From: Saprospiraceae bacterium
Lineage (GTDB): Bacteria > Bacteroidota > Bacteroidia > Chitinophagales > Saprospiraceae
DNA: 15,398 nt
Assembly: GCA_020436865.1 (NCBI GenBank)
Contig: JAGQXA010000378.1
Location: 1 to 15,398 of the forward strand
Reading direction: 5' to 3'
Below the pieces are notes generated by a model that saw nothing but the letters and a program-made list of their open reading frames with translations, ran no database searches and had not been told where the DNA came from. Below, one piece after another: positions 1 to 6,595 of this stretch (positions are counted from its first letter, which is position 1; each line of letters opens with the position of its first letter). The translations under genes were made by a program, and so were the position numbers.

Positions 1-560
1 ATCAGGGTCGAATAACGCCCGTCGGTGACCTGCAGGTTCTTCGAGTTGAAGTTGGAATTGAACCCCCGAATGTTGAAGGCCGGCGTGGCGATGCCCGCAC
101 GGAAGTAGTCGATCCCCTTCTGGCGGGCCAGAAGTTCGGCCGGATTGCCGGCATACTCGGCGATCTCGCGTGCGTAAATAGTCTCGATCGTGGCCGGGCT
201 CTCCGTTAGCTTTTCGCGCTTTTTACTGCCGGAAACCACAATCTCTGCCCCGATCAGGGCTTCGGTGGCCAGCGAGAAATTCAGCGTGATCGTGCGGCCG
301 GCCTGCACGGTTACCTCCTTGCTCTGCGAGGCATAACCCACATAGGAGCAAAGAATCCGGTAGGTACCTGCCGGAACATTCAGGGTATACGACCCGTCGG
401 CGTCGGAAAAAGTACCGCTGGTGGTGCCTTCCGCCTGGATCGTTGCCGCCTCCAAGCGGGCGCCGTCTTCATCCAGCACGAAGCCGGTTACCGTGCCGTT
501 CTGGCCAAAAGCGATGGCCGACCAGAAAGCCAATACAATGGGTAGAAAAAGATTTTTCAT
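1..560 (-). CDS. TonB-dependent outer-membrane receptor, N-terminal part (runs off left edge)
   Basis: This is the first 186 codons of a TonB-dependent receptor that takes up a ligand across the outer membrane using TonB energy. Residues 1-19 form a signal peptide ending AIAFGQ. Residues about 21-103 are a carboxypeptidase-regulatory-like beta-sandwich (pattern GTVTGFVLDEDGARLEAAT, then FSDADGSYTLNVPAGTY and YVGYASQ), a common prefix of Bacteroidota receptors. From about residue 118 the plug domain begins (ESPATIETI, AELLARQKGIDYFRAG, FNIRGFNS). The barrel lies outside the window, so the substrate cannot be told. The wording around the plug is not of the classic SusC type, and no SusD partner is visible because the 3' side is missing. 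The ATG at 560 fits the signal peptide exactly. No Shine-Dalgarno sequence is seen. A weak -7-like element lies at 625-632. Confidence 0.88.
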   Translation of the reverse strand, partial: MKNLFLPIVLAFWSAIAFGQNGTVTGFVLDEDGARLEAATIQAEGTTSGTFSDADGSYTLNVPAGTYRILCSYVGYASQSKEVTVQAGRTITLNFSLATEALIGAEIVVSGSKKREKLTESPATIETIYAREIAEYAGNPAELLARQKGIDYFRAGIATPAFNIRGFNSNFNSKNLQVTDGRYSTL

Positions 561-799
561 ATGTGTGAGCATTTAAGGATTTATTTGGACAATAGACTAA
601 CTTGTTGAATATCCTTACGACATTCAATCATAAAACCCAATTTTGTTCCGAAAACGAATCTAACTATTGGAATGAAATCCACCGAACCCCTCTTCCGTTT
701 TGATGGCCCGGACCGAAAGAAGTCAAATCGGCAATTATTGGTTATAAAAACTTAATTATCAAGAATTTATATTGATCGGTAGAATGGGTTGACCCAAAG

Positions 800-812
800 G
801 CGGCAGAGCCGC
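800..812 (-). terminator. Short hairpin directly after the hydrolase stop codon
   Basis: GCGGC (800-804) and GCCGC (808-812) form a perfect 5-bp stem with a 3-base loop, immediately after the stop codon of the minus-strand hydrolase gene. On that strand it is followed by CTTTGGG, a poor U-tract. It is a plausible but weak intrinsic terminator. Confidence 0.4.
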
Positions 813-1766
813 TCAATCCTTCTTTTGCAAAAAGTGGTCGACGAGTTTTCCGACTTCGTCGGCGCATTCCCATTGCAGAAAGTGCCCGCAATGGTCCACC
901 CAGGCCAGGGTAGCATTCGGCATGCGGCTCTTTCCGGACTCGGCCACCTCGTCGATCGTCAGGTCGGGATGCAGAAAGCGGTTGGGGATCAGGGCATCCA
1001 GTTTTCCGTAGATCACCAGGCTTGGAGTGGTCACTTCCGGCAACCGGTCGAAGACCGGCTCGGCGAGCATCCCCTGTACGCATTTGGGGATCATTTGGCA
1101 GTACGCTTCATATTCGATCTCGTGCTGTCGCATCTGCAGCCGGTCGTCGATCATGAAGCGCGCATCGTCCGGCATGTTCACGAAGTTGAGCTCGAAGTTT
1201 CGCACGATCTGATCTTCCGGAGTGGCCTTGACGGTGGCCGGCGTAACGAGCTGCTCAAACCACCGCTTCTGCTCCTCCGTGAAGGTCTCAAATCCGGCGG
1301 GAGCCAGCAGGATCAGCTTTTCCAAAACAACCTCCTCTTGCAAGGCCATCGTCAACGCGATCTGGGCGCCCATCGAATGACCGACCACCACCACCTTTTC
1401 CAATCCCAACTCCCGGATGAACTCGGCCACCGTCTGAGCAAAAAAGCTCATGGTGAAAGAATAATCGCCCCGGCCCGATTTCCCGTAATTGGGCAGATCG
1501 AGTGCGATACAGCGGTAGTCGCCCTTCCAATCCTCTACGTTTTTCGTCCAAGCCTGGAGGTTCGAGCCGAGTCCGTGCAGCATCAACAGGGTCAGCTCGC
1601 CCCGGCCTTCGTCGATGTAGGCCAGCTCGATGCCCGAAGGGAGCTCGACCGAATGGGTTTCGTACGGGTAGGTCCATTCCTGCATGTCGTCGGATTTTAC
1701 GGGCGCCGTGGCACAAGGCGGAGCGGCCAGGAGCAGAGGAAAAAAGAGGTGGAGTAGCGATTTCAT
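813..1766 (-). CDS. Exported alpha/beta hydrolase
   Basis: A 317-residue alpha/beta-hydrolase-fold enzyme, probably an esterase, lipase or related hydrolase; the substrate is not evident. The N-terminus (MKSLLHLFFPLLLAAPPC) is a signal peptide, so it acts in the periplasm or on a membrane. The APPC site is not a convincing lipobox. The oxyanion-hole HG is at residues 64-65 (LMLHGLGSN), and the nucleophile is Ser131 in GHSMGA. The acid is probably Asp257 in YGKLDALIP, and the base His295 in CGHFLQWE. All three catalytic residues are therefore present and the length is normal. The reading frame is open for 128 further codons upstream, but that stretch overlaps the symporter gene and has no protein-like character, so the ATG at 1766, which opens the signal peptide, is preferred. 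It lies 65 bases behind the symporter stop and is probably cotranscribed. Confidence 0.9.
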   Translation of the reverse strand: MKSLLHLFFPLLLAAPPCATAPVKSDDMQEWTYPYETHSVELPSGIELAYIDEGRGELTLLMLHGLGSNLQAWTKNVEDWKGDYRCIALDLPNYGKSGRGDYSFTMSFFAQTVAEFIRELGLEKVVVVGHSMGAQIALTMALQEEVVLEKLILLAPAGFETFTEEQKRWFEQLVTPATVKATPEDQIVRNFELNFVNMPDDARFMIDDRLQMRQHEIEYEAYCQMIPKCVQGMLAEPVFDRLPEVTTPSLVIYGKLDALIPNRFLHPDLTIDEVAESGKSRMPNATLAWVDHCGHFLQWECADEVGKLVDHFLQKKD

Positions 1767-1782
1767 GGTCGTATGAAATGGG

Positions 1783-1831
1783 TCCGCAGATCCTCGGGTC
1801 CAAGGATCGTTGGGGTGATAAAATCTGCGGA
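1783..1831. repeat. Nested inverted repeat between symporter and hydrolase genes
   Basis: TCCGCAGAT (1783-1791) and ATCTGCGGA (1823-1831) are perfect 9-base inverted arms. Inside them, GATCCT (1789-1794) and AGGATC (1803-1808) form a second stem that overlaps the left outer arm, so the two hairpins are mutually exclusive. The element fills most of the 65-base gap and begins one base past the symporter stop codon. It lacks a U-tract. It could be an mRNA processing or stability element, or an attenuator; this is inference. Confidence 0.45.
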
Positions 1832-3346
1832 TCAAAGGACCGTTGGAACCCTGGATCCTCTTTTCCAGAAATAAAGGCCGAAGCCCACGATCAACGAGGC
1901 TAGTATGGCCAGCGTGGCCGCAATGGCGGGGTTGCGAACCTCCGCCTGCATGTACCAGGTGAGGCGGCCGTAGTACACGCCGAAATGCACGATCACGGCG
2001 GTGACCGACGCGGCGATCGGAGCGATGCGCGGCACATCGCGAAAGAAGATCCCCAGCAACACCGGCACGAAAGCCGCCGAAAAATAGGCGTAGACCCCGT
2101 TCTGCGCAAAGATCCCGACACTCAGGCTGGGACTGACGAGTTGATCCCACGACAGCCAGACCGATACCAGCGCCACTCCGGCGATCACGAACTTGTTGAT
2201 GAAGACCAATCGCCTGCCTCGTTCGGCTTCCACTCCCAGCCTCCTACCGAAAAGGGGTTCGATAATATCGGAGGTGATGCTGGTCGGCACACTTTGGATC
2301 AACCCTTCCAACGTCGACAGACCGGCCGACAAGAGGCCCAGAATGACGACCAGCCCGATGTAGACCGGAAACTCCTGTACGACATAGGCCGGGATGATCC
2401 CATCCATTTTCAGGGCTTCCCCGTCGATCGCCAGGTCCGGAAACCGCAGACGGGCATAGAGTCCGGTGACGACCACGGCAAAAAAGACGGTTTGCACCAG
2501 AATGGCCACCGTCAGATAGCGGTTGACGTCGCGTTCGTCTTGCAACAACAGCGACTTCGTAATGATATGCGGTTGGCAAACGATCGCTATCCCGACCACG
2601 AAGGCACAGAACACGATCTCGAAATAGTCGCGAAACAGAAAGCTGGCCGGATTGGGCACCTGGGTCAACAAGGGATCGACCGCCGCCAACTTATCCAGAA
2701 ATCCGTGCACTCCGGCACTGAAATGTTCATAACCGGAACCGAGCAAAATAAAGGCCACCACCACCATCAATACCGCCTGCATTGAATTGGTATACACCAT
2801 CGAGTTGGCGCCCCCGAACATCATATAACCGAACACAAAGGCCACCAGCGCCAGCAACACCCACCACTCGTCGGCATTCAGCGCCTTGGCCATCACCTTG
2901 GTCATGCCCACGCAGATCAGCACGATGAAGGTGATCAGCAGCAACGACAAGAACCCAAAGAAAATAGAGTAGCCCTTGCTTTCGTAACGCTTCCCCATCC
3001 ATTGGGCCATGGTGAGCGCCTTGACGGTAGTGCCGTGCGAACGGAAACTCTTGGTCAGGATCGTCAGGGAAATGAAGACACCCAGGGGCATGACGACCGC
3101 AAACGAAAGCACGCCGCTGAGGCCGTACAGGGCGATAAAGCCCGGATTGATGACAAAGGTCGCCGCACTAGTGGTCGAAGCTGCCAAAGACAGACCGACC
3201 GTCGTGGGCGAGAATCGAATGCTGCCAACCGCATAGTCGCTGATCGATTGCGTGCGCAAGGCGCCCCGGACCACGAAGAAAAGGATCACCGCCGCATAGA
3301 CTGCCAGCAGGATCGAAGTTGCCCAAACGAGTTCTTGCGAAGCCAT
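1832..3346 (-). CDS. Sodium:solute symporter (SSS family)
   Basis: A 504-residue inner-membrane transporter of the sodium:solute symporter family, which imports small solutes using the Na+ gradient. It has about 13 strongly hydrophobic segments spread over the full length, starting with residues 6-28. Family marks are the substrate/Na+ region AASTTSAATFVINPGF at 55-70, and GGANSMVYTNSMQAVLM at 178-194, which corresponds to the SSS signature near TM6. The length fits the family (450-550). The sequence does not tell whether it carries proline, pantothenate, sugar or another solute. The ATG at 3346 leads directly into TM1 and nothing coding lies upstream. The hydrolase follows 65 bases downstream, so the pair may import a compound and hydrolyse a precursor of it outside the membrane. 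That link is inference. Confidence 0.92.
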   Translation of the reverse strand: MASQELVWATSILLAVYAAVILFFVVRGALRTQSISDYAVGSIRFSPTTVGLSLAASTTSAATFVINPGFIALYGLSGVLSFAVVMPLGVFISLTILTKSFRSHGTTVKALTMAQWMGKRYESKGYSIFFGFLSLLLITFIVLICVGMTKVMAKALNADEWWVLLALVAFVFGYMMFGGANSMVYTNSMQAVLMVVVAFILLGSGYEHFSAGVHGFLDKLAAVDPLLTQVPNPASFLFRDYFEIVFCAFVVGIAIVCQPHIITKSLLLQDERDVNRYLTVAILVQTVFFAVVVTGLYARLRFPDLAIDGEALKMDGIIPAYVVQEFPVYIGLVVILGLLSAGLSTLEGLIQSVPTSITSDIIEPLFGRRLGVEAERGRRLVFINKFVIAGVALVSVWLSWDQLVSPSLSVGIFAQNGVYAYFSAAFVPVLLGIFFRDVPRIAPIAASVTAVIVHFGVYYGRLTWYMQAEVRNPAIAATLAILASLIVGFGLYFWKRGSRVPTVL

Positions 3347-3796
3347 AGATCGAATTCAGATGATTATTTAGCAAAAGCCTTTTTGTGCCGTTTTTTATGC
3401 GGCTACTGGTTTGAAAATTAGCACGATCGTTTGGCTTACGACCATGCGGGCGATCAATAAGATGGCAAGAATCTGCTTTTTGCGGGGTTGACTTTCGCGA
3501 TCACATGCGGCAGGGGGACTTGGAACGAACGTCGCTGCGAGGATATAAATAACTTAATATCAAATATTTATGGAATGAAAAATAATCAGCAATGGAATTA
3601 GCCCCCGGAGGGTTGACTAGCCTCGCCCAATCCGGCTTCCGATCCCGACCGTCGCCAGTTTGGCCCCCCCTTTCAGGGCAGTGGCATGGTCGGTACCGGA
3701 TAACGAAGAGGGCACTTAGGGCATGGATATCTACAGGCTTATATCAAATCTTTGAGTGAAATCCTTATTTTACCTTCTCAAAACTCCAAGCGCAGC
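3347..3796. other. Intergenic region between divergent symporter and amidase genes
   Basis: This 450-base stretch carries no convincing gene. It must hold both promoters. A weak -7-like element for the symporter is GAAAATTA at 3413-3420 (minus). AATCTTTG at 3747-3754 lies about 45 bases before the amidase start and differs from TAnnTTTG by one base. An AT-rich patch (about 3541-3595) is followed by a GC-rich patch (about 3600-3720) with no protein-like frame. No tRNA, strong hairpin or repeat family was recognised. Confidence 0.5.
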
Positions 3797-4630
3797 ATGA
3801 TGAAAGTCAAGAATCACCGTCTCTACCACGACAACGACCTGCAGGTCGACTATGTGCCCAGTCCGAACCGCAGTCAGCAGATCGATCCCAAGTATCTGAT
3901 CATGCACTATACGGCCGGAAGCAGTTTTCGCAGTTCGCTCAACTGGCTGACCAATCCGATCAGCAAAGCTTCCGCGCACCTGCTCATCGGCCGGGATGGG
4001 GAGATCGCCCAGATGGTACCTTTCAACATCAAGGCCTGGCATGCCGGACAGAGTTCCTGGAACAATCTGGAGGGAATGAACTCCTATGCCATCGGGATCG
4101 AGCTCGACAATGCCGGCAAGATGGTGCCCTACGGGAACAACCGCTGGCGCTCGTGGTTCGGGAAGGTGTACGACGACGACGAGGTGCTGGAGGCCACGCA
4201 CAAGCACGAAGACGACCCGGCTGGATGGCAGGTATTTACCGAAAAACAACTGGAAGTAGCCGTCGAAGTCGCTACCATTCTGGTGAACCACTACGGCCTG
4301 CAGGAAGTGATCGGGCACGACGACGTATCGCCCTTCCGAAAGGTCGACCCGGGCCCCGCCTTTCCCATGCAGAGCTTCAGCTCGAAGGTGATGGGGCGCC
4401 GCGACGACGAGGTGCCCGTATTTGTCACCACCACGGCCCTGAACATCCGGGTCGGCCCGGGCACCGAATACGAACAGGTACCGGAGATCAGCCCGTTGCC
4501 CAAGAACACCCGGGTCATTGTCATTAACAGCTTCCTTAACTGGAAGTACGTCGATGTGATCGATCCGATCCACGCGACCCACGACGGCCGTGGATGGGTA
4601 CACAGCCGCTATCTACGCGAAGTCGAATGA
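3797..4630 (+). CDS. N-acetylmuramoyl-L-alanine amidase (Amidase_2/PGRP fold) with C-terminal SH3b-like domain
   Basis: A 277-residue zinc amidase that cleaves the bond between N-acetylmuramic acid and L-alanine in peptidoglycan or its fragments. The Amidase_2 domain covers residues about 20-192. By comparison with AmpD, zinc ligands are His37 (MHYTAG), His174 (IGHDDVSP) and Asp184 (KVDPGPAF); Glu102 (GIELDN) and Lys182 match the catalytic pair, and AWHAG at 80-84 lines the site. Residues about 208-276 resemble a bacterial SH3 wall-binding domain (ALNIRVGPGTEYEQV ... GRGWVHSRYL). The frame is open back to a TTG at 3752, but the product resembles the family from the tandem ATGs at 3797/3800, and neither start has a Shine-Dalgarno sequence. 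No signal peptide is present on any of these starts. It could be a cytoplasmic recycling enzyme, an endolysin-like enzyme or a non-classically exported one. The gene stands alone. Confidence 0.9.
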   Translation: MMKVKNHRLYHDNDLQVDYVPSPNRSQQIDPKYLIMHYTAGSSFRSSLNWLTNPISKASAHLLIGRDGEIAQMVPFNIKAWHAGQSSWNNLEGMNSYAIGIELDNAGKMVPYGNNRWRSWFGKVYDDDEVLEATHKHEDDPAGWQVFTEKQLEVAVEVATILVNHYGLQEVIGHDDVSPFRKVDPGPAFPMQSFSSKVMGRRDDEVPVFVTTTALNIRVGPGTEYEQVPEISPLPKNTRVIVINSFLNWKYVDVIDPIHATHDGRGWVHSRYLREVE

Positions 4631-4631
4631 C

Positions 4632-4684
4632 CAAAAAAAGAAATCCAACGAGCGAAGCCGGAATCGGCAGGCGCCCGTTGGACT
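4632..4684 (-). terminator. Intrinsic terminator for the beta-barrel gene
   Basis: On the minus strand a hairpin with outer arms at 4676-4682 and 4644-4650 (TCCAACG/CGTTGGA) and an inner GCCG-GAAT-CGGC stem (4657-4668) is followed by a T-run opposite 4633-4639. This is the standard shape of a rho-independent terminator for the gene ending at 4723. On the plus strand the same hairpin lacks a U-tract but sits just past the amidase stop, so it may weakly serve both converging genes. Confidence 0.75.
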
Positions 4685-4722
4685 TCCAAACTATCCACTA
4701 GCTAATTTCCCGAATAATTACT

Positions 4723-5382
4723 TCATTCTCCGACCCGGGCCGGAGCCACGCGGGAGAAATAGAACTGCAATCCGATCGAGAAGTCGAATTGATTCGTTTT
4801 TGTAACGGTTTGCTCACGTACGCCGTTGGCCTCCGTATCGAAGTCGCTGCGAGCGTAATTGTACTTCAGCAGCGCTTCGATCCCGATCGCTTCGTTGGAC
4901 ACGATGGTGAAGCCCGGCCCTATGCCGATGGCAAAAATGTTAGTCTTGATCGTCTCCAGTCCTCCCCCCACATCCAACTGGTCGGTGGCATTACCGAAAC
5001 CGAAGTCGGCCTGCAGGAAAAAGGCCTTATCGTCTTCCAGGGGGAGATAGTAACGCGTGAACGGCCCGAAGAGCAGGTTGGCGTCTTCGATGTTGTTCAG
5101 GTTAGGGTCTTCCACCCTGCTGAAGGTGTAGCTCATACCGATCCCGATCGACCAATTGTCGAGCACGAAATACCCCACGTTCGGCGCAAAGCTGATCTGC
5201 GTCGAAGAGGGGCCGTCGCCCGAAACGTCGGTGTCCGCTGAATTCTTGGAAATCTTGGAGGTTGCGGTTGAAAAGCCGAAGGTACTGCCCAGGACAAAGT
5301 TCCCCTGCTCGGAAATTTGTGCTGACAGCATCCCGGCGCCGAAGAACAGCATCCAGACTACTTGCAGCAATTTCCTCTTCAT
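4723..5382 (-). CDS. Outer-membrane beta-barrel protein
   Basis: A 219-residue protein with a signal peptide (MKRKLLQVVWMLFFGAGMLSAQ) followed by a small outer-membrane barrel of the OmpA/OmpW-like porin type. Alternating hydrophobic strands ending in aromatic residues recur through it: NFVLGSTFGFST, FAPNVGYFVLDNWSIGIGMSYTF, LLFGPFTRYYL, FFLQADFGFG, IFAIGIGPGFTI, IGIEALLKYNYA, QFDFSIGLQFYF. The last strand ends in Phe at 209, as in BAM substrates, but ten extra residues (SRVAPARVGE) follow, which is unusual. The function is unknown; such proteins are common and often structural. An upstream in-frame ATG at 5400 would add six residues; 5382 is preferred because MKRK starts the signal peptide. 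It appears monocistronic, with a candidate promoter upstream and a strong terminator downstream. Confidence 0.87.
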   Translation of the reverse strand: MKRKLLQVVWMLFFGAGMLSAQISEQGNFVLGSTFGFSTATSKISKNSADTDVSGDGPSSTQISFAPNVGYFVLDNWSIGIGMSYTFSRVEDPNLNNIEDANLLFGPFTRYYLPLEDDKAFFLQADFGFGNATDQLDVGGGLETIKTNIFAIGIGPGFTIVSNEAIGIEALLKYNYARSDFDTEANGVREQTVTKTNQFDFSIGLQFYFSRVAPARVGE

Positions 5383-5450
5383 GGCTTTGGGTTTATACAT
5401 GGTTAGGAATCGGCTCCTAAGCTACTGCAAGCCTCGCTTCCGCGCCATGA

Positions 5451-5482
5451 CAAACCTCACTATATCCACTGACTTTTATCAA
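5451..5482 (-). promoter_or_regulatory. Candidate Bacteroidota promoter for the beta-barrel gene
   Basis: On the minus strand TTG (5480-5482) is followed after 21 bases by GAGGTTTG (5451-5458). This resembles the Bacteroidota sigma-ABfr pattern TTG-N19-21-TAnnTTTG with one mismatch. It would give a leader of about 60 bases. Confidence 0.35.
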
Positions 5483-5498
5483 CGGCCCATCCGGGCCG
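5483..5498 (-). terminator. Hairpin downstream of the small-protein operon
   Basis: CGGCCC (5483-5488) and GGGCCG (5493-5498) form a perfect 6-bp GC stem with a 4-base loop, 17 bases after the stop of the 48-residue gene. The following minus-strand bases (TTGATAAAAG) are a poor U-tract. The hairpin also overlaps the upstream edge of the candidate beta-barrel promoter. Confidence 0.4.
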
Positions 5499-5515
5499 GG
5501 CGTCGACCGCCGGGT

Positions 5516-5662
5516 CTATACGACCAGATACTCACCGTTCTGTACGCGCCGCTCGAAATCTTCGCGCGGCACCGGCATCTGACGGTTCAGGGTGAGAAAA
5601 TGTAAGGTCACTTTATTGGCGGATTCTTTGATCACGCGCACTTTTATGCTTCCAATTGCCAT
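5516..5662 (-). CDS. 48-residue orphan protein, third gene of the cold-shock operon
   Basis: A short gene whose product starts MAIGSIKVRVIKESANKV and ends ERRVQNGEYLVV. It is soluble and of mixed charge with a predominantly beta pattern (GSIKVRVI, KVTLHFLTL, EYLVV), and has no signal peptide, cysteine or membrane segment. I do not recognise a family. The frame is open 33 codons further upstream to an ATG at 5761, but that part overlaps the 70-residue gene, and the ATG at 5662 gives 29 bases between genes, similar to the 33-base gap before. Position, strand and spacing support translation as the last gene of a three-gene unit with the cold-shock-domain protein. A role beside RNA binding or translation is only a guess from that context. 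Confidence 0.6.
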   Translation of the reverse strand: MAIGSIKVRVIKESANKVTLHFLTLNRQMPVPREDFERRVQNGEYLVV

Positions 5663-5691
5663 TTGTAACAGTTTTATGGTTAAATCCCTGG

Positions 5692-5904
5692 CTAGCCGAT
5701 CGTCGGGGGCGGAGAGGCTTCTTCGAACTTCTTGCCGTTCCACCGTCCGTGCCACTCGCATTCTTTACCGATCCGCATATAGCGGCGGTAGGCGTTGGCG
5801 GCATCTTCTTTCGATTCGCGGTGCAGGGTAATGTTGCTGGGGTTCGATTTGATGGTGAAATAGTATTTCCCCTGTCCTCTGGAGAATTTCTTGTCCCACT
5901 TCAT
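5692..5904 (-). CDS. 70-residue orphan protein, second gene of the cold-shock operon
   Basis: A small basic soluble protein beginning MKWDKKFSRGQGKYYFTIKS and containing LHRESKEDAANAYRRYMRIGKECEWHGRWNGKKFEEA. The pattern suggests two beta-strands (KYYFTIKS, NITLHRE) followed by an amphipathic helix (EDAANAYRRYMRIG) and a Trp-containing C-terminal hairpin (CEWHGRWNGKKF). Aromatic and basic residues are abundant, which would suit nucleic-acid contact, but no named family is recognised. The first half faintly recalls the short DUF1508/YegP repeat without its signature. It begins 33 bases after the cold-shock gene stop and ends 29 bases before the 48-residue gene, so cotranslation from one mRNA is likely. 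The start at 5904 is the only good ATG. Confidence 0.7.
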   Translation of the reverse strand: MKWDKKFSRGQGKYYFTIKSNPSNITLHRESKEDAANAYRRYMRIGKECEWHGRWNGKKFEEASPPPTIG

Positions 5905-5937
5905 AGTATCGGAGTTTAAAATGCAGAATCAGTTTCC

Positions 5938-6177
5938 TTACAGAATGCGCACTTCGCGTGCTTCCAGTCCTTTGTTGCTTTCGCGGACTTCGAATTGTAC
6001 GGTGTCGCCCCGCGATATTTCGTTCTTGAGGGCAGATACGTGTACGAAGACATCCTGCCCGCCCTTTTGCGGCCGGATAAATCCGAACCCCTTTCTGCGG
6101 TTAAAAAACTTGACGGTTCCCCGGCGCACCTTTTCTACTTTCGGCCGCCTCCAAAATCTGATCCATTTGAACCACAT
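5938..6177 (-). CDS. Cold-shock-domain protein with Trp/Arg-rich N-terminal extension
   Basis: A 79-residue protein whose residues 19-79 form a complete cold-shock domain, the single-strand nucleic-acid-binding fold of CspA. RNP1 is KGFGFI at 29-34 and RNP2 VFVHV at 43-47; the opening GTVKFFN at 20-26 is typical. Members act as RNA chaperones that melt structure or stabilise mRNA. The first 18 residues (MWFKWIRFWRRPKVEKVR) are extra, rich in Trp and Arg and probably an amphipathic helix; classic Csp proteins lack this. The ATG at 6177 is chosen because AAGGAAATT just upstream is a fair Shine-Dalgarno sequence and because the 32-codon open extension upstream looks non-coding. It is the first gene of a three-gene unit with the 70- and 48-residue orphans. 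Confidence 0.9.
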   Translation of the reverse strand: MWFKWIRFWRRPKVEKVRRGTVKFFNRRKGFGFIRPQKGGQDVFVHVSALKNEISRGDTVQFEVRESNKGLEAREVRIL

Positions 6178-6595
6178 AATTTCCTTCGGTTTAGTTAAGT
6201 AATGCCGGACCCTGACCGGCCCCGACACACACAACCCCGGCAGAGCGCCAAACTCTTGCGAAGGATGTTCCAAACTTTAGGGAAGGAAAACCCGCCCTCA
6301 CGGGCGGCGGGGATAATTCGGCGACCAACTCGCCGTCTGTCGCTTCCACAGTGCCTGATATGACCAATGGGTCCATTTTCATGTTACAGTCTTTCCGGCA
6401 GTCGATCGTCGCCGGCCAGGAAAGAATACAAAAAAAATGTTTTTGTACAAACTTTTCGAGGCTGGATTTGATCCAAAACCAGATAACATATTAAATAACA
6501 GGGAGTTAGCGACGAATCGCCAACAAAAAGTTTCCACGGAAACCATAAATAAAACGCCTGTCGCCAAACTTTGTTTTGTAGCCAGCGGGAATAGC
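6178..6595. other. Intergenic region between MarR gene and cold-shock operon
   Basis: This 418-base gap contains the terminator-like hairpin at 6281-6307 and presumably the cold-shock promoter. On the minus strand AAAGTTTG (6271-6278), about 95 bases before the ATG, is a one-mismatch -7-like element just downstream of that hairpin; it would give the long leader common in csp mRNAs. An AT-rich patch lies at about 6425-6570. Short open frames here have no protein-like features, and one of them runs through the terminator hairpin. Confidence 0.5.
6281..6307 (-). terminator. Intrinsic terminator separating MarR gene and cold-shock operon
   Basis: On the minus strand CCGCCC (6302-6307), loop GTGA, GGGCGG (6292-6297) is followed by G and TTTTCCTTCC. 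That is a 6-bp GC stem with a moderate U-tract, about 290 bases beyond the marR stop. It would insulate the cold-shock promoter from upstream transcription. Confidence 0.5.

Noticed and set aside
789..1757. Long plus-strand open frame (322 codons) opposite the hydrolase
   Set aside because: It is antisense to a gene with a complete catalytic triad; the His/Gln/Arg-rich product has no fold-like pattern.
1750..1766. Lipoprotein signal in the hydrolase (LAAPPC)
   Set aside because: Pro at -1 and -2 does not fit a lipobox, so an ordinary signal peptide is more likely.
1767..2150. 128-codon open extension upstream of the hydrolase start
   Set aside because: It overlaps the end of the symporter gene, is Arg/Gly-rich like an out-of-frame translation, and precedes a proper signal peptide at 1766.
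4590..4805. 71-codon plus-strand frame after the amidase
   Set aside because: It overlaps the amidase end, crosses the terminator hairpin and has random composition.
6191..6382. 63-codon minus-strand frame with a protein-like start (MKMDPLVISG)
   Set aside because: It runs through the terminator hairpin at 6281-6307 and turns into random composition after it; there is no family match.
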